Below, in pieces: positions 9,467 through 23,074 of a DNA stretch of 64,000 nucleotides. This stretch comes from Meconema thalassinum (lineage: Eukaryota > Arthropoda > Insecta > Orthoptera > Tettigoniidae). The notes under the pieces are model-generated. The model made no database searches. It was given only the letters and a program-made list of their open reading frames with translations, and was not told where the DNA came from. Made by a program: the position numbers and the translations under genes. The DNA is taken from assembly GCA_946902985.2 (NCBI GenBank), contig OX336393.1, positions 129,236,533 through 129,300,532 on the forward strand, given 5' to 3'. Every line of letters begins with the position of its first letter. The first letter of the stretch is position 1.

Positions 9467-12400
9467 CTCAGACATTATGTGTGCTTATTTTGAATGCTTA
9501 GTTTATATGCCGAATATCACATCCCCAAATGAAACAACTCGGGAGATATTGTTATTCAATGAAATGCAAGTTTAACCCCCTTAACACCCCTTCAGAACAT
9601 GAATATCCAAAAATCCATCCTCAGTGGACTTTTTAGACAAACAACGAACATATCCCCGAAATTTCAAGTTTCTAACTGCAATAGGTTTGCTGGGGGATGA
9701 TGAGTGAATATCCAAACATCCTTCCTTAGTGGATTTCTTTCCCCAGAAATTCATCCCTCCCCATGAGCCCTTTAAATTGGATTTATGAAAAAACGATCGA
9801 ACACCAATTTACCACTTTTTCAATCTGATTTTTCTCCCTGCGATTCTTACTTTTTGCCTCTGTCTTTTAAGAGATACTTTCTCCGTTAAGAATCCTTCAA
9901 CACTCACTTTTCACACATACACCTCTTAATATACACCACTTCCAAAAACCCTCAGACATGTGTCTTCTTATTCTTAATGATGAGTTTATATGCCTAGTAT
10001 CCCATCCCAAAGGAAACCAATCGGGAGATATTGTTATTCAATTAAATGCAAGTCTACCCCCTTAACATCCCTTTAGAACATGAATACCCAAAATTCCTTC
10101 CTTAGTGGACGTTTTCGACAAACAACGAACATAGCCCCTTAATGTCATGTTTCTAACTTCAATAATTTTAGCTGGAGGATGATGAGTGAGTGAGTGAGTA
10201 AGTCAGGACATTTTATTTCAATTATTTTTCAGAATTTCACCCTTCTCATGAACCCCTTAAATTGGATTTATGGAAAAAAAACGGTCGAACGCCTATTTAC
10301 TTATTTTTGAGCTGTTCATCCCCCCTGAGATTCATGAGTGAGTGAGTTAGGACACTTTCTTTCCCGTTTTTCCCCCAGAATTTCACCCCTCTCCAAGGGC
10401 CCCTTAAATTGGATTTATGAAAAAACGGTCGAACACCTATTTACTTATATTTTAAGCTGTTTTTCTCGCCGAATTTCAAACATCTCGCCTATGTCGTTTA
10501 AGAGATACACGCTCCGTTAAGAATCCCTCAACCCCCAATTTTCACCCCCTTCACCTCATAATATACACCACATCGATAAATCCTTAGACATATGTCTGAT
10601 TATTTTAATGATTAGCTTATATACCGAATATCACATCCCCAAAGAAACAACTCATGATATATCGTTATTCAATGAAATGCACGTTTACCCCATTAACACC
10701 TCTTTAAAACCCGAATAACAAAAATCATTCATTAGTTGACGTTTTAGACATACAGCGAACATATTCCCAAAATTTCATGTTTCTAACTTTAATAGTTTTC
10801 GCTGGACGTGATGAGTGAGTGAGTCAAACAGGACATTTTCTTTCAATTATTTTTACCAGAATCTCACCCCTCCTCATGGGCCCCTTAAATTGGATTGATG
10901 AAAAAATGCTTGAACACCTATTAACTTATTTTTTAAGCTGTCTTTTTCCCCTGAGTTTGATGAGTGAGTGAGTTAGTTAGTCAGTCAGTTAGGACACTTC
11001 TTTCCTTTTTTCCCCCAGAATTTAACCCCACCCCATTGGCTCCTTAAATTAATTTATGAAAAAACGGTGGAACACCGATTTACTTATTTTTTAAGCTGAT
11101 TTTTTTCCGCTGAGTTTCAAATTTCTCGCCTATGTCGTTTAGGAGATAGGCCTACACGCTTCGTTAGGAATCCTTCAACCCCCCAATTTTCACCCCTTTC
11201 ACCTCATAATAATTCACCACATCGAAAAACCCTTAGACACATGTCTGCTTATTTTTAATGATTAGTCTATATTCCGTGTATCACATCCACAAATGAAACC
11301 ACTCGTGAGATATTGTTATTCAATGAAATGCAGGTTTAACCCCCTTAAGACCCCTTTAGAACCTGAATATTCAAAAATCCTACTTTAGTGTACGGTTATG
11401 TTCGACCCTCACTATTATGTGTCAAAAAACAGTGTCATAATGATGGTCATTATAACACTTATTTTCATTATGATACAGTTTCTCCAGCCAATCAGAGCTC
11501 GTTCATTGACCAATTAGGTAACGATACCTTCGCGCATGCGCTCAAAATCCAACATGTCGGACATAAACACAATATCGAACTATAATAAATTACCGGCATG
11601 GAATACGCACCGTCCATATGTTCGCGTAAATAAACTGGCGAATATGAAACAAGAAATAGCACTGTACCTTAAAATCACCAACACTAATTTCTACACAGCG
11701 CATTCAAACGACTCTGGTGACAATATTACTAAGGGACGGCAGATGTAAACATATGGCTTGCATATGGCATTGCAAGCACACAGAGCGCATGCGTCGGTCG
11801 TTCAAAGATCTTGAAAGACAGAGAGATGTCTCGCGCTCGCTCTCCGATAACAAAATTCTTGTGGCTGACTCTCAACAGATATTTATGAATATTTATGTTA
11901 AAACATATAATACAATTATAATTATCGACGAACATAAACAGTCGTATGCAACTCGCCTATAATGGTAATTAAGACACTCGTATGGAAATTATAAAACTCG
12001 CATACGCTCGTTTTATAAAAAATACTCGTGTCTTAAGTATTGCCATTATAGGCTCGTTGCATATTGTACTATATTGACATACAACGAACATATCCCGAAA
12101 ATGACATGTTTCCAACTTCAATATTTTTGGCTGGGCGATGATGAGTGAGTGAGTCAGGCAGGACATTTCCTTTCAATTTTTCTTCTCCAGAATTTCACCC
12201 CTCCCGATGAACCCCTTAAATTTGATTTACCAAAAAAACTGTCGAACACATATATACTTATTTTTAAGCAGTTTTTCCCCCTGAGTTTGAAGAGCGAGTG
12301 AGTCAATCGATTTGGACACTTTCTCTCCTGTTTTTTACCCAGAATTTCACCCCTCCCCATGGGCCCCTTAAATTGGATTTAAGAAAAAACGGTCAAACAC

Positions 12401-13180
12401 CTATTTACTTATTATTATGCTGAATTTTTTCCGCTGAGTTTCAAACTCCTCGCCTATGTCGTTTAAGAGATACACGCTCCGATAGGAATCTTTCAACCCC
12501 CCACTTTTCATCCCTTTCACCTCATAATACACACCACATTGGAAAACCATTAGACATATGTCAACTTATTTTTAATGATTAGTATATATGCCAAGTATCA
12601 CATCCCCAAATGAAACCACTCATGAGATATTGTTATTCAATGAAATGCACGTTTACCCCCCTTAACACTTCTTCCAAAACTCTTTCCTTAGTGGACGTTT
12701 TCGACATACAACGAACTTATCCCCAAAATTTCATGTGTCTAACTTCAATAATTTTGGCTGGGCGATGACGAGTGAGTGAGTCAGTCAGGACATTTAATTT
12801 CATTTATTTTTGAGAATTTCACCCCTCCCCATGAATCCCTAAAATTGGATTTATGAAGAAAAAAACGGTCGAACACCTATTTACTTACTTGAAGCTGTTT
12901 TCCCCCAGAGTTTGATGAGTGAGTAAGTGAGTCAATCAGTTAAGACACTTTCTTTCCTCCTTTTTTCCCCCGAATTTCACTCCTCCCCATGGGCCCCTTA
13001 AATTGGATTTTTGAAGAAATGGTCGATCACCTATTTACTTATTTTTAAGCTGCTTTTTCCGCTGAATTTCAAACTTATCGCCTATGTTGAATAAGAGATA
13101 CAGTACACGCTCCGTTAAGAATCCTTCAACCCCCAATTTTCTCCCCTTTCACCTCATAAAATACACCATATCGATAAACC
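9467..13180. repeat. Satellite higher-order unit A (about 3.71 kb)
   Basis: This unit consists of about six diverged monomers. The TTATTCAAT block recurs at intervals of roughly 490, 630, 640 and 650 bp. The whole unit repeats from 13181 with a constant offset of 3714-3715 bp over its first part. Short open frames inside it are copied between units with few changes and look non-coding. A foldback insertion lies at about 11394-12074. Confidence 0.88.
11394..12074. mobile_element. Foldback-like insertion inside satellite unit A
   Basis: This sequence is unlike the surrounding monomers. The satellite resumes at TGACATACAACG, and the segment at 26221-26250 lacks the insert, which defines its limits within a few bases. 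Near its right end it has a long hairpin: CGCCTATAATGGTAATT at about 11956 pairs with the reverse complement around 12040-12055. No transposase is encoded, so the class is uncertain. Confidence 0.6.
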
Positions 13181-16100
13181 CTCAGACATTATGTGTGCTT
13201 ATTTTGAATGCTTAGTTTATATGCCGAATATCACATCCCCAAATGAAACAACTCGTGAGATATTGTTATTCAATGAAATGCAAGTTTAACCCCCTTAAAA
13301 CCCCTTCAGAACATGAATATCCAAAAATCCATCCTCAGTGGACTTTTTAGACAAACAACGAACATATCCCCGAAATTTCAAGTTTCTAACTGCAATAGGT
13401 TTGCTGGGGGACGATGAGTGAATATCCAAACATCCTTCCTTAGTGGATTTCATTCCCCAGAAATTCATCCCTCCCCATGAGCCCTTTAAATTGGATTTAT
13501 GAAAAAACGATCGAACACCAATTTACCACTTTTTCAATCTGATTTTTCTCCCTGAGATTCTTACTTTTTGCCTCAGTCTTTTAAGAGATACTTCCTCCGT
13601 TAAGAATCCTTCAACACTCACTTTTCACACATACACCTCTTAATATACACCACTTCCAAAAACCCTCAGACATGTGTCTTCTTATTCTTAATGATGAGTT
13701 TATATGCCTAGTATCCCATCCCAAAGGAAACCAATCGGGAGATATTGTTATTCAATTAAATGCAAGTCTACCATCTTAACATACCTTTGGAACATGAATA
13801 CCCAAAATTCCTTCCTTAGTGGACGTTTTCGACAAACAACGAACATAGCCCCTTAATGTCATGTTTCTAACTTCAATAATTTTAGCTGGAGGATAATGAG
13901 TGAGTGAGTGAGTAAGTCAGGACATTTTCTTTCAATTATTTTTCAGAATTTCACCCTTCTCATGAACCCCTTAAATTGGATTTATGAAAAAAAAACGGTC
14001 GAACACCTATTTACTTATTTTTGAGCTGTTCATCCCCCCTGAGATTCATGAGTGAGTGAGTTAGGACACTTTCTTTCCCGTTTTTCCCCCAGAATTTCAC
14101 CCCTCTCCAAGGGCCCCTTAAATTGGATTTATGAAAAAACGGTCGAACACCTATTTACTTATATTTTAAGCTGTTTTTCTCGCCGAATTTCAAACTTCTC
14201 GCCTATGTCGTTTAAGAGATACACGCTCCGTTAAGAATCCCTCAACCCCCAATTTTCACCCCCTTCACCTCATAATATACACCACATCGATAAACCCTTA
14301 GACATATGTCTGATTATTTTAATGATTAGCTTATATACCGAATATCACATCCCCAAAGAAACAACTCATGATATATCGTTATTCAATGAAATGCACGTTT
14401 ACCCCATTAACACCTCTTTAAAACCCGAATAACAAAAATCATTCATTAGTTGACGTTTTTGACATACAGCGAACATATTCCCAAAATTTCATGTTTCTAA
14501 CTTTAATAGTTTTTGCTGGGCGTGATGAGTGAGTGAGTCAAACAGGACATTTTCTTTCAATTATTTTTACCAGAATCTCACCCCTCCTCATGGGCCCCTT
14601 AAATTGGATTGATGAAAAAACGCTTGAACACCTATTAACTTATTTTTTAAGCTGTCTTTTTCCCCTGAGTTTGATGAGTGAGTGAGTTAGTTAGTCAGTC
14701 AGTTAGGACACTTCTCTCCTTTTTTTCCCCAGAATTTAACCCCACCCCATTGGCTCCTTAAATCAATTTATGAAAAAATGGTGGAACACCGATTTACTTA
14801 TTTTTTTAAGCTGATTTGTTCCCGCTGAGTTTCAAATTTCTCGCCTATGTCGTTTAGGAGATAGGCCTACACGCTTCGTTAGGAATCCTTCAACCCCCCA
14901 ATTTTCACCCCTTTCACCTCATAATAATTCACCACATTGAAAAACCCTTAGACACATGTCTGCTTATTTTTAATGATTAGTCTATATTCCGAGTATCACA
15001 TCCACAAATGAAACCACTCGTGAGATATTGTTATTCAATGAAATGCAGGTTTAACCCCCTTAAGACCCCTTTAGGACCTGAATATTCAAAAATCCTACTT
15101 TAGTGTACGGTTATGTTCGACCCTCACTATTATGTGTCAGAAAACAGTGTCATAATGATGGTCATTATAACACTTATTTTCATTATGATACAGTTTCTCC
15201 AGCCAATCAGAGCTCGTTCATTGACCAATTAGGTAACGATACCTTCGCGCATGCGCTCAAAATCCAACATGTCGGACATAAACACAATATCGAACTATAA
15301 TAAATTACCGACATGGAATACGCACCGTCCATATGTTCGCGTAAATAAACTGGCGAATATGAAACAAGAAATAGCACTGTACCTTAAAATCACCAACACT
15401 AATTTCTACACAGCGCATTCAAACGACTCCGGTGACAATATTACTAAGGGAATGCAGATGTAAACATATGGCTTGCATATTGCATTGCAAGCACACAGAG
15501 CGCATGCGTCGGTCGTTCAAAGATCTTGAAAGACAGAGAGTTGTCTCGCGCTCGTTCTCCGATAACAAAATTCTTGTGGCTGACTCTCAACAGATATTTA
15601 TGAATATTTATGTTAAAACATATAATACAATTATAATTATCGTCGAACATAAACAGTCGTATGCAACTCGCCTATAATGGTAATTGCCATTATAGGCTCG
15701 TTGCATAATGTACTATATTGACATACAACGAACATATCCCGAAAATGGCATGTTTCCAACTTCAATATTTTTGGCTGGGCGATGATGAGTGAGTGAGTCA
15801 GGCAGGACATTTCCTTTCAATTTTTCTTCTCCAGAATTTCACCCCTCCCGATGAACCCCTTAAATTTGATTTATCAAAAAAACTGTCGAACACATATATA
15901 CTTATTTTTAAGCAGTTTTTCCCCCTGAGTTTGAAGAGCGAGTGAGTCAGTCGATTAGGACACTTTCTCTCTTGTTTTTTACCCAGAATTTCACCCCTCC
16001 CCATGGGCCCCTTAAATTGGATTTATGAAAAAACGGTCAAACACCTATTTACTTATTTTTTATGCTGAATTTTTTCCGCTGAGTTTCAAACTCCTCGCCA

Positions 16101-16229
16101 ATGTCGTTTAACAGATACACGCTCCGTTAGGAATCTTTCAACCCCCACTTTTCATCCCTTTCACCTCATAATATACAAAACATTGGAAAACCATTAGACA
16201 TGTGTCAACTTATTTTTAATGATTAGTAT
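13181..16229. repeat. Satellite higher-order unit B, left part
   Basis: This repeats unit A with only scattered substitutions. Its foldback insertion (about 15108-15718) is 71 bp shorter than that of unit A. The unit is broken at AGTAT (16225-16229) by a 3.9-kb insert and resumes at 20163. Confidence 0.88.
15108..15718. mobile_element. Foldback-like insertion inside satellite unit B
   Basis: This is the same insert as in unit A, at the same monomer position. Here the two hairpin arms meet directly (GGTAATTGCCATTATAGG near 15679), so the 71-bp hairpin tip present in unit A is missing. Confidence 0.6.
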
Positions 16230-19200
16230 TGTGCCCTTTTAGCAAGAAATATGCAAATCACAGTATGCCAGCATTGCTCAATTCGGGATTTTCGGGGTTG
16301 TAGTATGTTCTCCCACTCTGTGACTTACACATTTTGGATTAAATAGAGGATACACTTGCAAAAATAACATCAAAATCAACTCCTATTTTAAAACATTTAA
16401 TTAACCAAAATTATGGCGCTGCAAACAATAAAACAATTAAATTACTGACCAATAATCTTCTACTTGTTCCAAGTGAACAAGGAATAATATAAGAATAAAA
16501 CAAATATTGTATTAAAACTCATGGTTTCCTTTAAAACCAACAATTCATAATTATTTTTACTTCCGTAAAGTACCTATCTTAAAGTTCCATATAACTACGA
16601 GCTCCTTTGGCTCGATATTTTCCAATAATAATGGTGTCATTCCATTGTACACCTCAAGAACTATTTTTATATTTTCTTATCATCAAAACAAATATATAAT
16701 TACATTTAAAATTACACGTTAATTATTTACTTCAGTATTTGGGCACTTCACATGTTCTCAGCATTTACTATCTCTCTCAAATTTTACAAATTCATCACGG
16801 TTATCGGTAAAATACTTGTGTACTCCAGAGTTATAAAGATTACTTCACAAAGTCAAAAACTATGATTACTCCCGGAACCCAGTTATCTTCATTTAACTCG
16901 TGGAATCCTACTTTCATACAACATTACAATAGGGATTGTTATTTATTTTATTTGTCTTATAAGACCATTATCACATAAGAGAACTACGATCTGAACTGGC
17001 AAGCGATAATTTCATCTACAAGGACCTCGGTTCAATTCCCGGGTCATTAACAACTTTAAACACTCACGGTGTATTCATTACTTCTTACAAGACGGCCTTC
17101 AGCCACCCCTCCTACTCCTAGGGTCTGACCGTAATACTTGAGCGTGATTTATGACTGTGCGGGAAACTTCCCGTTTAGTCTGCGGGTGGAGCTCTCTTCA
17201 AAGCTTTTAAACAAACCTTCCTTTCATTTTCAGTTCCTTGGGGAGACCTGGCTTTTACTTCACTTATTTTCTTTCAACAATATTATTGGGCTCATAAACC
17301 ATTTTCGTAACCTTGGCATTTATTAATTATAAAGGGTCCTCATTGATTGGGAAGAGTAATACACATTCTACGACGAATAATTAGGGGCTTTAACAACAAG
17401 AGGATTCTAGGTTCGAATCTCTTAACATGCCTCGGGAACCATTCCCATATTGGAGGACTTATACAAAATGCGATTTAAAGTCGGCCGTGGCCTACATGAC
17501 CTACGCTCAATAATACCATACATTTGCTCCCTTTTACATAATAACACACACATGGCCTCGTGATCTACGTCACAATTAGAGGACTTACAACATATCTCAA
17601 TTCACTGCAATCAACTACCCTTCATAAGTAACTTACCAAGTACTTTAACTTTTACGCATTCCTAGCGTGTCATTTTATTTTAATTGCGCTCCGTTGCGCT
17701 ATACATTATTTTTAAGCCTATCGTCTTCCAAAGAACTGATAAATTCCATATTAACAATTGATACATATCTCAATTTTTATATTAATCTTTTCCTTTGACA
17801 ATAATTGCTCTATTTTAATAACATGCGTTAATATCATGTCTTATACTTTTTATTAAGGCTCCAACGCTCTTATGTTCATATCATTCAATTTGATCTTCAT
17901 TTATATTTCCTTCCCTTGTTATTATTATTATTATTCATATTATATCTTCATTCCTTACAAAAGCTCAAAAGCTATTTCTTTCATATAACTCAAAGTTACC
18001 TTTATTTAAATATCTTTCATGATAATTATTATTATTACGCTTGCTCTTATAACATTCGTCAAATACACTGACATTTTATTCATACATTTCCTCTACAGGA
18101 TTTATTCTTTCAAATAATTATTTATAATTTCTCAAAATTCGATTTGTGTTCAGACCGCGTTCTTATTCTGTATTTAGTTATTTAGAAACATCCCTTTTAC
18201 TCAAAAACTCCGGTGGATTTGTACACAATCATTTCCCGACACCAAAACATAATGAAAATCTTTACTCACATGTTTAAGGTCGTCTTTTGACCCTTCTCCT
18301 CGTGCGATGTGTCATTTTTGGCCCACTTTTTAACTTACTTCATCGTGTACAAATTCATGGCATGTACAGACATATCTTGACACATATTTAACACGTATAC
18401 ATTTAACACTAATAACATTTTAAATACACTGGTGTATCCGTTTAGAACACACAATAAAACACTGAAAATATATTATTTTTAACACTAAAATCTTGATATA
18501 TTTACACTTCAAAATTTTTGATCACTAGGCCGCTATTTAAGCCTATCACACGTGACCTCTTGATCTCCCGTCTCCAAGGGTGAAATTTAGTAATGTCGGC
18601 ATCCTATCCTCTCCGAATGTAAAAGTCTCGAATCATCTACTTCCTTCCTGCAACAGCACTCCCTCGAATCCCGTTCTGGACGATCTGCTATTCCTCTGAC
18701 ACGAACGGCTCCCCTTTTAGATTCTGTTTATTGATCGTAATGAAAGTCTGTTCTGTTCACGGTCCCCCAGATAATTTATCCGTGACCTATGGATTTTTAG
18801 CAACTAATACTTCTTGCGTCTTAGTGCTTTTGAATAGTTCGTCTGTTTTCTTGAAACGAATGTCTATAGTTTCCTGTCTTCTCCTTTGCTTATTCGGTTC
18901 TAGTACTTCTAATCTTCGAGAATACTTACGAACCTTATTTCTCTGTCCCTGCTCGGGTTCTTTAAATTAGCTAAACTGTTTATCTCTCTGTTACGGTACT
19001 TCCGTACGCTATGATACTTTTGGTCGTTTACTTAAAGACCTATCGCCTTGAGTCCTACGTTCGCAGCCTGCTCTGACTATATTTTACGAACTTTTCACTG
19101 TAAACTTTTATATTGTCGGACCTAAATCCTGTAACTAGGATTTTCCTACTTTTTCAAACACGGCGATACTGTACTTTTACTTCTTTACAACTCCTTACGG

Positions 19201-20162
19201 AGGTACGTAAATTATTGATAACGCGACGCCCGTGGCTATCGGATATTCTTCATTCGGTGTGATACAGCGTTTTTCCCCTCAAGGAAAGCTGGTATACTGT
19301 CTTCGGTGAGTTTCAGCGTGACGCCCCACACGGACTATCTGAATTCGATGTCTGATGAAGCAGAGTGACGCCCCCTCACGGACTGTCGGAATACTGCATG
19401 TACTGATGCAAAGTGACACCCTCCTGGGCTATCGGAAACTGCATGTTTGGCTTGGTGAGGCCAGGAGTTTTATACTTTTTGGTCACAAAAAGATAAAATC
19501 CTAGTCCTTTTCGTGACCAACTTTTGAACTAATTGTCGTACAATTATAAAAATTATATCTCCAGAAAGCTCGTCTTCTCAACGTTAAATGATCTCATTGC
19601 ACATAAGAATCGATCGTGCAATTTGGAGATATTAATTAATTTGTAGTCTTCCGCTGCGTGGGTGTTGCTGTTCATTTTTAATATTCCCCACTCCTCTGGT
19701 ATCAGTGAATCCCCAATGACGTATACTGCGTTTGCAGTTTTTTCCTGTGCAATTATTACAAGGTTTTTCTTTACACAAAAATCTCTAATCCAAAATGATT
19801 CACAGTCCAGTGATTATTTACTTATTTTCATTCCTGTAAATGGGTTAAATTTAATTATTCTTCTTCTGGCACATCGGCGGTGTTGCCGTTTTCCTGCAAG
19901 CTAAGCTGGATTTCCGAGTCACGCTTCCTTGTCTAACAGCCGAAACTTTCCACTCGTCCTATTAATATCCATGACTCGCTCCTTCTGAATGTCAAGAGGC
20001 ATGATCTCGTCTCCTGAACACCTGGTCCTCGCCGCTTGCACAACGTTAGGCTAGAATCCTGGCTTGATATTTCTCTATGTTACATTAGAAACTGTATGTT
20101 TCCTTCATTTCTTCCCCAAATACATGGATTCGACCCCTTTTGAGCCAATGGTACACGGGTTC
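16230..20162. mobile_element. Unclassified 3.93-kb non-coding insert with 5-bp target duplication
   Basis: The insert lies between AGTAT (16225-16229) and AGTAT (20163-20167). The unit A sequence at about 12586 reads through with a single AGTAT. It starts TGTGCCCTTTTAGC and ends ACACGGGTTC. I see no terminal inverted repeats, no flanking LTRs and no frame longer than about 80 codons. It contains AT-rich stretches, an imperfect hairpin at about 19476-19527 (arms TTGGTCAC and GTGACCAA) and a short repeat of GTGACGCCCC-type words at 19318-19440. The 5-bp duplication would suit an LTR-type integrase, so a solo LTR or large non-coding LTR derivative is possible, but the end is not the usual CA. 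Confidence 0.6.
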
Positions 20163-20773
20163 AGTATATATGCCAAGTATCACATCCCCAAATGAAACCA
20201 CTCATGAGATATTGTTATTCAATGAAATGCACGTTTACCCCCTTAACACCTCTTTAGAACCTGAATATCCAAAACTCTTTCCTTAGTGGACGTTTTCGGC
20301 ATACAACGAACTTATCCCCAAAATTTCATGTTTCTAACTTCAATAATTTTGGCTGGGCGATGACGAGTGAGTGAGTCAGTCAGGACATTTTCTTTCATTT
20401 ATTTTTGAGAATTTCACCCCTCCCCATGAATCCCAAAAATTGGATTTATGAAGAAAAAAACGGTCGAACACCTATTTACTTACTTGAAGCTGTTTTCCCC
20501 CAGAGTTTGATGAGTGAGTAAGAGAGTCAATCAGTTAGGACACTTTCTTTCCTGTTTTTTCCCCCGAATTTCACTCCTCCCCATGGGCCCCTTAAATTGG
20601 ATTTTTGAAGAAATGGTCGAACACCTATTTACTTATTTTAAGCTGCTTTTTCCGCTGAATTTCAAACTTATCGCCTATGTTGAATAAGAGATACAGTACA
20701 CGCTCCGTTAAGAATCCTTCAACCCCCAATTTTCTCCCCTTTCACCTCATAAAATACACCATATCGATAAACC
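20163..20773. repeat. Satellite higher-order unit B, right part
   Basis: This continues unit B after the 3.9-kb insert and ends at the CTCAG junction that also marks the ends of unit A and of the segment left of the BEL/Pao element. Confidence 0.85.
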
Positions 20774-21594
20774 CTCAGACATTATGTGTGCTTATTTTGA
20801 ATGCTTAGTTTATATGCCGAATATCACATCCCCAAATGAAACAACTCGTGAGATATTGTTATTCAATGAAATGCAAGTTTAACCCCCTTAACACCCCTTC
20901 AGAACATGAATATCCAAAAATCCATCCTCAGTGGACTTTTTAGACAAACAACGAACATATCCCCGAAATTTCAAGTTTCTAACTGCAATAGGTTTGCTGG
21001 GGGATGATGAGTGAACATCCAAACATCCTTCCTTAGTGGATTTCTTTCCCCAGAAATTCATCCCTCCCCATGAGCCCTTTAAATTGGATTTATGAAAAAA
21101 CGATCGAACACCAATTTACCACTTTTTCAATCTGATTTTTCTCCCTGAGATTCTTACTTTTTGCCTCTGTCTTTTAAGAGATACTTCCTCCGTTAAGAAT
21201 CCTTCAACACTCACTTTTCACACATACACCTCTTAATATACACCACTTCCAAAAACCCTCAGACATGTGTCTTCTTATTCTTAATGATGAGTTTATATGC
21301 CTAGTATCCCATCCCAAAGGAAACCAATCGGGAGATATTGTTATTCAATTAAATGCAAGTCTACCCCCTTAACATCCCTTTAGAACATGAATACCCAAAA
21401 TTCCTTCCTTAGTGGACGTTTTCGACAAACAACGAACATAGCCCCTTAATGTCATGTTTCTAACTTCAATAATTTTAGCTGGAGGATGATGAGTGAGTGA
21501 GTGAGTAAGTCAGTCAGGACATTTTCTTTCAATTATTTTTCAGAATTTCACCCTTCTCATGAACCCCCTTAAATTGGATATATGAAAAAAAAAA
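20774..21594. repeat. Satellite higher-order unit C, first part
   Basis: This begins CTCAGACATTATGTG like units A and B and follows them closely until a poly-A run at about 21585-21594, where a foreign insert begins. Confidence 0.85.
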
Positions 21595-21904
21595 GTCCTC
21601 TCGGCACGCCGGAAGGCGGAGGTAGATTTCACCGGACAAACGTGGGGATAGGCGGAAATAGGCAGAATATGCAGGTTTTCGTAGAAGGATCAGAACTCAT
21701 TTATTGCGTGAAAGTATTTTATAATTGGAGATTAATTAACTTTGATTTTCGTCATTTTATGCATATTTTAAACATTTTATTGTCTTATGATGACGGTAAC
21801 CTTGTCATTTGGAGTCCATTTTTATACTTGTGGTCACACTGTCCTTATGCAAGGTTTCGACACTAATGTGTAATTAAGTAACGGTCTGTTACTTCTTCAC
21901 GCAA

Positions 21905-22300
21905 AATTATATCTCCCGCAGAGATGTTGGTTGGTTCCTCAGTTTAGGGGCTGCGACAACGCGGTCATGTAACCCCGTGTACTTTGGGTGAGTGTAGAAT
22001 CTGTCTGATAAACGGTGTGAATTGTGATGGCTGTATTGGTCTGTAATTCAGGTAAGGAATGCAGACGCTCAATTTCAAGCAGTAGTTCCTAATGTTGCTA
22101 CCAGATACTACTGTCAACGACACCTAGCTGTGAACTTGGCTACTAGATGCCACCGCAATCAGCAACTCGCAACAAACGTTGGAACCTCCCCTCCAAAGGA
22201 AATCATACTGAGGGATTTTTAGCGCTCTAAGAAAATCAGACGACTTTGGCCGGCTTTGAACCCGCGACCTTGGGCATGCTACCAGTTACGTCACCGAAGC
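21905..22300 (-). repeat. tRNA-headed SINE (type B), minus strand
   Basis: The head complement reads through GGTTTGAACCCGCGACC-like text near 22252, the reverse of the B-box seen at 51880. The tail ending GGTTGGTTCCTC near 21930 matches the reversed tails at 40190 and 52915. It is diverged and probably inactive. Confidence 0.65.
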
Positions 22301-22895
22301 CGCTTCACACTTAGAATGAAATCTGAATCTGATCTCGCGCAAGTGCGTTGTCATGGCAACGTCTGATGGCTCATCCCTCATCAATTTAGTAGTGTTGCCA
22401 TGGCAACCACTGATAGCTCTTGGCATTTTCTTATAATTCCGAAAATATTTTTCTCATCCCTTGGCGTAATGGTGGGTCATATCAAAAATTCTTTCAGACA
22501 AAAGTTTTAGGTAATTATTAGGGGAATATTGTCCATTTTGTACGGTTTTGATATTGTGCCTATTAAGAGAGATATGATTAATGTTTCCCGAAAAACCCAC
22601 TTTTTCCCACACCTTTGGTAAATGGTTGGTGCTATCAAAAAACTTTCCGAACATAAATTTTAGGGCCTTGTCCGACACATAGTATGAACTTTGAATGGAT
22701 TCAATATTTCATATATTAAGAGAGTTGTAGCGATATTTCACTTTTTGAAAAAAAAAAAGCCTCCCATTTTCACCCCCTTTGACCGATTTTGCCCATTAAC
22801 GAACTCGATCGAGAATTTAAGGGTATACATATTATGTAAAAAATTCAAAGTGATTGGTGCAAAATTACGACAGTTATCGTGTCCACAAGAAACTG

Positions 22896-22960
22896 ATATA
22901 TATATATATATAAATACATATATATATATATACATACATAAATTATATATAAACTTTTGA
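22896..22960. repeat. AT-rich microsatellite
   Basis: Alternating TA runs with TACATA interruptions. Open frames across it encode only Tyr-Ile repeats and are not genes. Confidence 0.9.
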
Positions 22961-23074
22961 ACTGACTGTGGTTTTGGTGTCTGGGGGATGTGAAACGCGA
23001 AGATATGTTGAAATTTTCCGGAAGTCGAAACATGGGACCCATTGCAATAGTTAGCTTTCTAATGAAATCTACCT

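Larger units (their letters stand above)
21595..23074. mobile_element. Unclassified 1.5-kb insert in the satellite
   Basis: The satellite word GAAAAAAAAACGGTCGAACACC, seen intact near 13984, is split here between the poly-A run and AAACGGTCG at 23075. Near the ends there is an 11-bp inverted match (AGGTAGATTTC about 21621, GAAATCTACCT about 23064). The insert holds a minus-strand SINE at about 21905-22300 and an AT microsatellite at about 22896-22960. No coding frame is convincing. Confidence 0.5.

Noticed and set aside
10338..15677. Short frames conserved between 9.5-13 kb and 13-16 kb as genes
   Set aside because: They repeat because the 3.71-kb satellite unit repeats. They overlap in several frames and show no known domain.
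16230..20162. Host gene in the 3.9-kb insert
   Set aside because: No frame over about 80 codons, no recognisable domain, and the segment has a target duplication typical of an insertion.
22738..23042. Tyr/Ile-rich open frames at the AT microsatellite
   Set aside because: They translate alternating TA repeats and appear on both strands.
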